Assembly (NCBI GenBank): GCA_002825465.1
Contig: PJER01000095.1
Location: 1-7,990, forward strand
DNA from: Candidatus Thorarchaeota archaeon MP8T_1
Lineage (GTDB): Archaea > Asgardarchaeota > Thorarchaeia > Thorarchaeales > Thorarchaeaceae
Reading direction: 5' to 3'
Length of the DNA stretch: 7,990 bases
Of this stretch, positions 1 through 5,207 are shown piece by piece (position 1 is the stretch's first letter; every line of letters starts with the position of its first letter). Position numbers and translations under genes: made by a program. Below the pieces are notes generated by a model. That model had not been told where the DNA came from, searched no databases, and worked only from the letters and a program-made list of their open reading frames with translations.

Positions 1-1078
1 GGTTGTAGATAGTAAGATACTCATTCGATCCTTCACCAGATTTGAATGGTCCCCAGAGACCAGCTGTGACTGCAGAGGCTCTGTTTGCACTCAGTGACTT
101 TGCGCCTGCGTCAGGAATTGCTTCACCATTCTCAACCATGCGCTTTGCTTTCAACGCCAAAGCTTGAAGGATTAGTGCAAGTCCCATTCTTCTCGGTATG
201 CTCAGTTGTGTGTCGAATACTCTTAATTCAATGGTTCCATAATCTGTGAATGGATAACAATCCACCATTCTCGCGTAGCTGCGATTAACATGTTTGGCAA
301 AAGCATCTTTATCCGCTACTTTGATATAGGGTATCAACTCGAATTCATTAGTTGGTCCCATTTGTGTTGTATTTCTAAAGAGTCTAATTGATCTCTTACA
401 TCTTGGAGCTCGGACAATCCCATTCTCATCAATACTAATTTCATCACTTGGCTTCTTGTTTTCGAATGGTGAATTCACTGACAACGCTATCAGGTGTGGT
501 ATGAAATTTCGAATCATATCATACACTGCAATTTTAACGGTCTCATCAACTTCTTGGCTTAGAATATGGTGATGTTCCCCAAAAGACAGGTTCCTAAGAT
601 ACTCTTGAGTTGGATTCAAACCTGTGGATATGAGAACTGCCTGAGAGTCTTTTGGAAGTGACTCATATGATATTGCAATAAGTGTTTGAATCCACCAGGC
701 AAGTTCTTCAAGCGTAGTACACGGTGGTGTTGCGACTTCTAAAATCCATGTCAAGCTAACAACATTTGGATCATGTCCTAGGAGGGTATACTCCTTGGGA
801 TTTCCAGCTGGGTCTTTGTATGTCGCGACTATTCTCGAACCTCGTTCTCCTTCTTCTGTTTGTGAAGATTGCTCATATTTCTCCCTGACAGTTTCTACTG
901 AAGAGGCTCGAATCTTCTTATCCAAAAGCCCTTTTGCACTTGATACAATCTTGTCGAAAATCTCAAGAATATCCTCACCTCGAATCCATGTACCGTCCTT
1001 GCGAATGACTTGAAGTTCAATCTCTACTCCATGAGGAAAAGGCAATTGCATCTCTGAAGCATCTGAGATTGAACTCAT
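1..1078 (-). CDS. GCS2-family carboxylate-amine ligase / glutamate-cysteine ligase-like protein (3' end cut by window edge)
   Basis: The minus strand is open from an ATG at 1078 to the left edge, giving 359 codons without a stop. The protein reads like the GCS2 (YbdK/GshA-like) family, which uses ATP to join an amino group to a glutamate-type carboxylate. Visible marks are the N-terminal GVEIELQVI at 17-25 (the family's G-x-E-x-E/Q strand), WILEVATPP at 111-119, STGLNPTQEYLRNLSFGEHH at 151-170, an RLFRNTT segment near 232-238, and GTIELRVFDTQLSIPRR at 281-297, matching the family's T-x-E-x-R-x-x-D-T strand. Residues 331-345 (SANRASAVTAGLWGP) resemble the family's late E-N-R-W...G-L region. 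It is probably cytoplasmic. The start lies 9 nt after the preceding gene's stop, and AGGTG, overlapping that stop, serves as ribosome site. The family is fairly sure. The substrate is not: gamma-glutamylcysteine synthesis or another amide ligation are both possible. Confidence 0.85.
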   Translation of the reverse strand, partial: MSSISDASEMQLPFPHGVEIELQVIRKDGTWIRGEDILEIFDKIVSSAKGLLDKKIRASSVETVREKYEQSSQTEEGERGSRIVATYKDPAGNPKEYTLLGHDPNVVSLTWILEVATPPCTTLEELAWWIQTLIAISYESLPKDSQAVLISTGLNPTQEYLRNLSFGEHHHILSQEVDETVKIAVYDMIRNFIPHLIALSVNSPFENKKPSDEISIDENGIVRAPRCKRSIRLFRNTTQMGPTNEFELIPYIKVADKDAFAKHVNRSYARMVDCYPFTDYGTIELRVFDTQLSIPRRMGLALILQALALKAKRMVENGEAIPDAGAKSLSANRASAVTAGLWGPFKSGEGSNEYLTIYN

Positions 1079-1087
1079 AGTAAACAC

Positions 1088-1759
1088 CTAGAGCGCTGTA
1101 ATAGCTTCCAAAATCTTTGCTATCGTTGTAACATTTTCCGAAAGAGCTGAAGAGAGTGTAAGTTCGAGCACAATTACATTGTCAACTTCTTTTACGAAGT
1201 TTGTCAGCTTATACGTTAGTAATCCTCCTCCAAATTCACCATTGTCTTCGAAAACTTCAATGCCCAACTCTTTGAGTCTATTCCTGAATCTCGTGATGTC
1301 CTGTGAATCGCCGTGAATGTATCTTGTGCCCATAATGACGACGTCATCGTTTTCAATTATGGATGGCAATAAAGCCCATCTCAGATTAACAATCAACCTA
1401 GTCGTTTTCAGATCAAATTGTGCCTTGATAATCTTCATTATTGAATCACATGTTTCTGTCGATTCAGCTCTATCGGAACCCTTGATGATTGTCGGAAGTT
1501 TCAATCCTTTCCCTTTGAGTGATTCTAAAGCCTTGTAGATAGGATCTGTTTTAATATCCGCTGTTAATGCGCACACAATTCCATCCATCATGCCTTGAAC
1601 CATCATGCCACTTGAAGAGAAATCACTGACTCTAAGCATGCTTTCCATAGGTTCAAGATTTGTATAAAGACTGGAGAGTTGACGCAAAAGATTATCGAGA
1701 ACACGTTCTGCACGCTCAAGCTCTTTAAGGACGCTCATTGATTCAAAATTCTTGGACAT
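1088..1759 (-). CDS. Unknown protein, C-terminal half resembling N-formylglutamate amidohydrolase fold; paired with GCS2 ligase
   Basis: This 223-aa soluble protein has no signal peptide or membrane helix. The first 45 residues look like a charged helix (LKELERAERVLDNLLRQL at 11-28). From about 119 onward the pattern recalls the core of N-formylglutamate amidohydrolases: a strand TTRLIVNL (119-126), DDVVIMGT (138-145) where the family has P-D-x-V-x-G-T, a helix, GIEVFEDNGEFGGGLLT (166-182) like the family's G-x-x-V-x-x-N-x-P-F-x-G-G-x-I-T, and VIVLELTLSSAL (195-206) like its L-Q-L-E-I strand. The zinc-binding H-x-x-E and the D-x-H strand are not seen; N-L stands where D-x-H would be. It could be a divergent or inactive homologue, or the likeness may be chance. 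The stop is 9 nt before the GCS2-family start, so the two are probably co-transcribed. The ribosome site is weak (GAGTGG about 9 nt upstream). That this is a real gene is secure; its function is unknown. Confidence 0.75.
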   Translation of the reverse strand: MSKNFESMSVLKELERAERVLDNLLRQLSSLYTNLEPMESMLRVSDFSSSGMMVQGMMDGIVCALTADIKTDPIYKALESLKGKGLKLPTIIKGSDRAESTETCDSIMKIIKAQFDLKTTRLIVNLRWALLPSIIENDDVVIMGTRYIHGDSQDITRFRNRLKELGIEVFEDNGEFGGGLLTYKLTNFVKEVDNVIVLELTLSSALSENVTTIAKILEAITAL

Positions 1760-1824
1760 AGACTCATACCACTCTCAGAATTATCCTCGACAAGCAACAA
1801 TCAGGCCCTATCGTTATTATCTTT

Positions 1825-1856
1825 CCTAGTTTGATAGGATGTTTATCAAAGCTAGG
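1825..1856 (-). terminator. Hairpin overlapping the stop codon of the 145-aa gene
   Basis: CCTAG (1825-1829) and TTTGATA (1830-1836) pair with TATCAAA (1844-1850) and CTAGG (1852-1856), with one bulged G at 1851 and a 7-nt loop. The stem is therefore 12 bp. The TAG stop of the upstream minus-strand gene (1854-1852) sits inside the stem. The sequence after it on the minus strand is A-rich rather than T-rich, so this may be a processing or 3'-end stability element instead of a terminator. The 92-nt gap holding it has no other clear signal apart from a weak A/T-rich GATAATAAC on the minus strand near 1812-1820. Confidence 0.4.
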
Positions 1857-2289
1857 CATCAGCAATTAATCCTAGCAGCTGTTCGATCTTAGCTCTAAGT
1901 TCTTTCAGACGATACCAAGTGGACTCTCGGCCTGTCTGATCAGCAAGTCTTCGTACTATATAGTTGTAATCTACACCAGCCAGATCTCCCAGCAGGACAA
2001 TAGCCTCTTTGGATTTGAAATGAGACTCATTGACTCGTCCATCTTTGAATCGTGTCATTAGTGGTTCAAGCGCTCTCTCGGCAGAGTCGATTTCAATCAA
2101 AGCACTACGATAATTGCTTTTTGGATCTTTGATAGCGTATCCGCCTACTAATGGAGTCATACCCACGCCAAGTGATCCTTTTCCAATCTCATCAAGAGTG
2201 TCCATCGCCTTCTGAAAATACTCTTCACCATCAACTAGGCACTTTCTTATGGCTCGTAGGATGCGTGATCGTTCAGCAGTATCTGTCAT
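1852..2289 (-). CDS. Hypothetical helical cytoplasmic protein, 145 aa
   Basis: I do not recognise this family. The protein is charged and mostly helical, with no signal peptide, membrane span or cysteine motif (one Cys, at 17). A first helical part (about 4-36) is followed by a glycine-rich turn GKGSLGVGMTPLVGGY (36-51), then helices at about 58-82 and 92-115 and a last one at about 122-143 (TWYRLKELRAKIEQLLGLI). It may be a small helical bundle. The start is well supported: GAGGTGA lies 4 nt upstream of the ATG and matches the archaeal 16S tail complement. It lies 78 nt after the ATPase operon, beyond a strong hairpin, and 92 nt before the amidohydrolase-like gene, so it may be its own transcription unit or lead the three-gene run. 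Coding status is supported by the ribosome site and codon use similar to its neighbours. Confidence 0.7.
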   Translation of the reverse strand: MTDTAERSRILRAIRKCLVDGEEYFQKAMDTLDEIGKGSLGVGMTPLVGGYAIKDPKSNYRSALIEIDSAERALEPLMTRFKDGRVNESHFKSKEAIVLLGDLAGVDYNYIVRRLADQTGRESTWYRLKELRAKIEQLLGLIADA

Positions 2290-2328
2290 TGTTTCACCTC
2301 TGCTGAAGACATGTAATAAAATGAAGTT

Positions 2329-2360
2329 ATTACGGGCGTTTCCCTTAGAACGCCCGCAAT
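2329..2360 (-). terminator. Strong 12-bp hairpin at the end of the dppDF operon
   Basis: Read on the minus strand, ATTGCGGGCGTT (2360-2349) pairs with AACGCCCGTAAT (2340-2329): 12 pairs with a single G-T wobble and an 8-nt loop. It starts 7 nt after the dppF stop codon, and the following sequence (AACTTCATTTTATT) is moderately T-rich. This fits a 3'-end or terminator structure for the ATPase operon, separating it from the downstream 145-aa gene. The T-rich stretch TTTTATTA at 2321-2314 could also be a weak TATA-like element for that gene, but its spacing would put the transcript start on top of the ribosome site, so I do not call it. Confidence 0.6.
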
Positions 2361-2367
2361 TTTAATT

Positions 2368-3429
2368 CTACAGTTGAACCTCTGGCAATTCACCAGCAAA
2401 GTGGCACGCCACAATATGTCCATCACCTATGTTTCTATCTTCAGGAACTTCTCTGACACAGATCTCCTGAGCGTATGGACATCTGGGATGGAACCGACAA
2501 CCTGAAGGTACATTGATAGGACTCGGAGGTTCTCCCTTCAACGACTCTATACGTCGTTTAACAGTTGGATCTCCAGAAGGTACGGCTGAAATCAAAGCTC
2601 TCGTGTATGGATGCAGTGGAGTGAAAGCGACATCATGAGCTGGTCCCAATTCCATTATCTTCCCGAGATACATAATTCCAATTCTGTCTGCTATATATGT
2701 AGCAACAGCAAGGTCATGAGTGATAAACAAGTAGGTGAGTCCAAGTTCTTCACGAAGGTTTAGGAGTAGGTTCAGAATTTCTGCACGAATAGACACATCG
2801 AGCATCGAAACTGGCTCGTCTGCTACCATAAACTCAGGGTGCAATATAAGTGCTCTAGCCACTGATATTCTCTGTCTCTGTCCTCCTGATAGCTCGTGTG
2901 GAAATCTATCAATATAATCATCTGCCGGCGTGAGAGCAACACTCTCCATCGCTTCAAGGACTCTCTGACGCCTCTGGCTTGGAGTCAGAGGGATTTTATG
3001 AACCATCAGTGGTTCCTGTACAATACTGAAAATGCTCTGCTTTGGATTGAGTGATTCGTAGGGATCTTGGAATGTGATTTGCATTCGCTTCCTGAGTTCT
3101 TTAATCTCATTCCTGTCAAGTGTAGCTAGGTTTTGGCCAGCATAGATTACATCTCCGTCGGTCGGAATTTCAAGGTGGAGAATACATCTGCCAGTCGTTG
3201 TTTTTCCGCAACCTGACTCCCCTGCAAGTACAAGTACTTCCCCTTTCTTTATGTCAAAACTAACTCCATCCACTGCCTTCACAAAGAGTTCCTGTTTATA
3301 CAACATTGATGAAAGAAAACCTGTGTTTACTGCAAACCATTTTCGCATGTTCCTGACGGAAATTAGAGTTTCACCATCTTTGACGTCATCTGAACCGTGC
3401 AGTACTCTTGATTCGTCTATTGTCATCAT
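2368..3429 (-). CDS. dppF: Dipeptide/oligopeptide ABC transporter ATP-binding subunit, DppF/OppF type
   Basis: This 353-aa cytoplasmic ATPase powers peptide import by binding to the DppB/DppC channel. All ABC motifs are intact: Walker A GESGCGKT at 70-77, Q-loop Gln 121 in FQDPYESLNP, signature LSGGQRQR at 180-187, Walker B MVADEP at 201-206 with Glu 205, and switch His 238 in FITHDL. FQDPYxSLNP and the helix that follows are typical of the F-type subunit. The C-terminal oligo_HPY tail (about 262-346) contains [16 protein letters not shown] and a later Cys, so Cys 311, 317, 324 and 342 could hold an iron-sulfur cluster, as reported for related Dpp ATPases. Length is normal. The ATG follows the dppD stop by 3 nt, with GGAGTGA overlapping that stop, so translation is probably coupled. 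A second ATG directly follows the first, so the start could be 3 nt later. Peptide specificity cannot be read from the ATPase. Confidence 0.95.
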   Translation of the reverse strand: MMTIDESRVLHGSDDVKDGETLISVRNMRKWFAVNTGFLSSMLYKQELFVKAVDGVSFDIKKGEVLVLAGESGCGKTTTGRCILHLEIPTDGDVIYAGQNLATLDRNEIKELRKRMQITFQDPYESLNPKQSIFSIVQEPLMVHKIPLTPSQRRQRVLEAMESVALTPADDYIDRFPHELSGGQRQRISVARALILHPEFMVADEPVSMLDVSIRAEILNLLLNLREELGLTYLFITHDLAVATYIADRIGIMYLGKIMELGPAHDVAFTPLHPYTRALISAVPSGDPTVKRRIESLKGEPPSPINVPSGCRFHPRCPYAQEICVREVPEDRNIGDGHIVACHFAGELPEVQL

Positions 3430-3432
3430 CTA

Positions 3433-4422
3433 TCACTCCAAATCTATGTGAATCTCGCCTTTGAGCTGCTCAGCAAAGTGACAGGAAACAAACCTATCCG
3501 GCTCTATTTCAAGTGGTAATGGATCTTCCTTCGAGCAAATGTCTTGAGCATATGGACATCTGGGATGGAATCTACAGCCTGATGGGGGTGAAATGAGATC
3601 TGGTGGAGATCCTGGAATAGAAGTCAATTTCTTCTTCTCAGCCTTCACCATGCTAGGAATTGCACCTACCAATCCGGTAGCATATGGATGAATAGGATCC
3701 TTAAACACAGAAACAACATCAGCTAGCTCTACAATCTTTCCAGCGTACATGACTGCGGTCTTATCACAAGTTTCAGCAATAACACTCAGGTCGTGTGTAA
3801 TTAGGATGAGTGAGAGACCAAGGTCTTTCTGAAGTTTCTGCATAAGCTTCAAGATTTGCGCTTGGATTGTGACATCAAGAGCTGTTGTAGGTTCATCTGC
3901 AATAACAAGATCAGGATTACATGCAAGAGCCATTGCAATCATAGCCCTCTGTCGCATACCTCCTGAAAATTCATGAGGATAGTTATGAATACGACTTGGA
4001 TCTAGACCTACCATCTCAAAGAGCTTTGCACAGCGGTCTAATGCCTCTTCCTCAGTCACATTCTCATGCATAAGGATAGCTTCGGCAATCTGCTCTCCTA
4101 TCTCAAAGACGGGATTCAGCGCATTCATAGCGCCTTGGAAGACGATAGCAACATTCTTCCAACGGATGTCACGCATTTCCTTTGCGGTCTTGCGAATTAA
4201 GTCTTCACCCTTGAAATACACATTTCCACCGACTATGTTCGCTGCAGGCGGAAGAAGTTGCATAATTGAATATGCAAGACTTGACTTACCGCAACCTGAT
4301 TCACCAGCTAGTCCAACTGACTCACCAGGCTCCAGCGTCAGGGAAACGTTGTCGACTGCTTTTACAAGACCCTTCTGTGTTTGGTAGTACATCCTAAGAT
4401 TACGAATGTCCAGCAAGGGCAT
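3433..4422 (-). CDS. dppD: Dipeptide/oligopeptide ABC transporter ATP-binding subunit, DppD/OppD type
   Basis: This is the partner ATPase of the DppF-type subunit. From the preferred start it has 329 aa: Walker A GESGCGKS at 40-47, Q-loop Gln 96 in [12 protein letters not shown] (the D-type signature, where F-type has FQDP), signature FSGGMRQR at 152-159, Walker [12 protein letters not shown] around 173-183 with Glu 177, and His 210 in LITHDL. The C-terminal oligo_HPY region carries [16 protein letters not shown] and a later Cys, giving Cys 283, 289, 296 and 314 as a likely iron-sulfur site matching that of DppF. The frame stays open upstream to ATGs at 4437 and 4482. I prefer 4422 because GGAGTG lies exactly 7 nt before it, because homologues usually begin right at the MPLLDIRNL strand, and because the promoter would otherwise leave almost no leader. 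The alternative, 349 aa from 4482, has no clear ribosome site. It is the first gene of the two-gene operon. Confidence 0.94.
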   Translation of the reverse strand: MPLLDIRNLRMYYQTQKGLVKAVDNVSLTLEPGESVGLAGESGCGKSSLAYSIMQLLPPAANIVGGNVYFKGEDLIRKTAKEMRDIRWKNVAIVFQGAMNALNPVFEIGEQIAEAILMHENVTEEEALDRCAKLFEMVGLDPSRIHNYPHEFSGGMRQRAMIAMALACNPDLVIADEPTTALDVTIQAQILKLMQKLQKDLGLSLILITHDLSVIAETCDKTAVMYAGKIVELADVVSVFKDPIHPYATGLVGAIPSMVKAEKKKLTSIPGSPPDLISPPSGCRFHPRCPYAQDICSKEDPLPLEIEPDRFVSCHFAEQLKGEIHIDLE

Positions 4423-4429
4423 GATTGTA

Positions 4430-4435
4430 CACTCC
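4430..4435 (-). promoter_or_regulatory. Shine-Dalgarno site that decides the dppD start
   Basis: GGAGTG on the minus strand lies 7 nt before the ATG at 4422. Neither in-frame ATG further upstream (4437, 4482) has a comparable site. The same GGAGTG core precedes dppF and dppB, which supports it as the ribosome site used in this locus. Confidence 0.65.
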
Positions 4436-4507
4436 ATCGAGCCAATAGTGACTCTGGGCAGGGCATCAGCCTTGCCCTTCATAGACTACCGTTGCCATGA
4501 GGTCGGC

Positions 4508-4515
4508 TTAAATAT
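4508..4515 (-). promoter_or_regulatory. TATA-like promoter of the dppDF operon
   Basis: The minus strand reads ATATTTAA at 4515-4508, preceded by a purine-rich stretch (GAAAGCAAC) where a TFB recognition element would lie. Transcription would start about 25 nt downstream, near 4485. That gives a leader of about 60 nt to the ATG at 4422, or an almost leaderless transcript for the ATG at 4482. It is called by pattern and spacing only. Confidence 0.5.
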
Positions 4516-4608
4516 GTTGCTTTCAAAGACATTCTTCAATGGATGTTGACTCAAGCATTCGCATCCAGGAAAGAGAACGATAACAGTGTAGTGAAATCAA
4601 GTCTCTTA

Positions 4609-4620
4609 GAGATGCATCTC
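4609..4620. repeat. 12-bp perfect palindrome in the divergent intergenic region
   Basis: GAGATGCATCTC is its own reverse complement. It lies in the 211-nt gap between dppD and the small membrane protein, about 75 nt upstream of the latter's start and about 95 nt upstream of the dppD TATA-like box. A dimeric regulator site is possible. The rest of the gap shows no other gene or RNA. Confidence 0.4.
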
Positions 4621-4650
4621 ATACTCCATTTTTCCCGTAGCCTAATTAGA

Positions 4651-4669
4651 AAGAGTAAAAGGTACTCTT
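4651..4669. promoter_or_regulatory. Inverted repeat just upstream of the 107-aa membrane protein gene
   Basis: AAGAGTA (4651-4657) and TACTCTT (4663-4669) form a perfect 7-bp inverted repeat around a 5-nt centre, ending 24 nt before the start codon. A/T-rich CTAATTAG at 4642-4649 directly before it may be the TATA-like element. If so, the repeat lies between that box and the transcript start, where a repressor could act. It could also fold as a small hairpin in the leader. Confidence 0.4.
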
Positions 4670-4693
4670 ACAGCTTTTAGCCTGTGGTAAAAG

Positions 4694-5017
4694 ATGTCAA
4701 GAGTGACCGTAAGGGCTTTTCCAAGAACTCGGAATAAGCCGCAGAAACGTATTCTTTTAGTTCCCTTTCTTCTGATGTTTGGCGGATGGGCCATGACCTT
4801 TATCTATGTCCTTCAATTCCTTGGAACCATAATAGCATTGACAGGAGCACTTACCACATTCCTCGTAGGAGCTGTATACGCGGACCTATGGTCTTCACAT
4901 CGACGTACTCAGCAGTACATCAAAGAGCGTCAAAAGGAACTCCAAGAGGTTCCTGATCAAGACATCGATATTCCCACCATCGAAGATCCATTCGAAGAAA
5001 CCTATGATGATGAATAG
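4694..5017 (+). CDS. Small two-helix membrane protein with acidic C-terminal tail, 107 aa
   Basis: I do not recognise a family. The protein begins with a strongly basic stretch (residues 3-19, with Arg at 3, 7, 11, 13 and 19 and Lys at 15 and 18), followed by two hydrophobic segments: about 20-42 (ILLVPFLLMFGGWAMTFIYV) and about 43-63 (LGTIIALTGALTTFLVGAVY). A charged helix follows (67-85, HRRTQQYIKERQKELQE) and then an acidic end rich in Asp and Glu (88-107). The positive-inside rule suggests both ends are cytoplasmic, forming a hairpin in the membrane. No Shine-Dalgarno is obvious (GGTAAAAG only), so initiation may be weak or nearly leaderless. It sits between the divergent ATPase operon and the permeases and has its own downstream hairpin. 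It could be an accessory protein of the transporter or an unrelated membrane protein. Confidence 0.7.
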   Translation: MSRVTVRAFPRTRNKPQKRILLVPFLLMFGGWAMTFIYVLQFLGTIIALTGALTTFLVGAVYADLWSSHRRTQQYIKERQKELQEVPDQDIDIPTIEDPFEETYDDE

Positions 5018-5053
5018 TCCTTTTTCGATGAATGATGTACACTCAATTTAACG

Positions 5054-5090
5054 AAGGAAATATTCGGGTACCCGAACCAATTCCTTTTTT
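5054..5090 (+). terminator. Nested palindrome with T6 tail after the small membrane protein gene
   Basis: AAGGAA (5054-5059) pairs with TTCCTT (5081-5086). Inside lies the perfect 14-bp palindrome TTCGGGTACCCGAA (5063-5076), which would fold as a 5-bp stem with a GTAC loop. The right arm runs into T residues up to 5090. It begins 37 nt after the stop codon and looks like the transcript end. The 14-bp core could equally be a protein-binding site ahead of the dppC promoter. Confidence 0.5.
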
Positions 5091-5110
5091 AGGCACACTT
5101 TCGAGCTCGT

Positions 5111-5122
5111 TAATAAATATTT
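5111..5122 (+). promoter_or_regulatory. TATA-like promoter of dppC
   Basis: TAATAAATATTT is the most A/T-rich stretch upstream of dppC and resembles an archaeal TATA box. Transcription would begin near 5140-5145, leaving a leader of about 65 nt. The 8-bp palindrome CGAGCTCG (5102-5109) abuts it on the upstream side, where a TFB site or operator would lie. Confidence 0.45.
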
Positions 5123-5207
5123 GAAGTAAGAGGACTTGACTACTAACATGATTGCGTCCTATCGATCTCATGAGAGTTTGAAAAGTCTATCTAACGGAGG
5201 ATAACAT

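Noticed and set aside
795..1013. Plus-strand 72-codon open frame
   Set aside because: It lies entirely opposite the well-supported GCS2-family reading frame and has no domain or ribosome site of its own.
1549..2090. Shared A-E-R-x-L helix pattern in the 223-aa and 145-aa proteins
   Set aside because: The match covers only one short amphipathic helix at different positions in the two proteins, so common origin is not supported.
4423..4482. 20-codon N-terminal extension of dppD
   Set aside because: It is in frame but has no ribosome site, precedes the point where homologues begin, and probably forms the transcript leader. It is kept as an alternative in the dppD entry.
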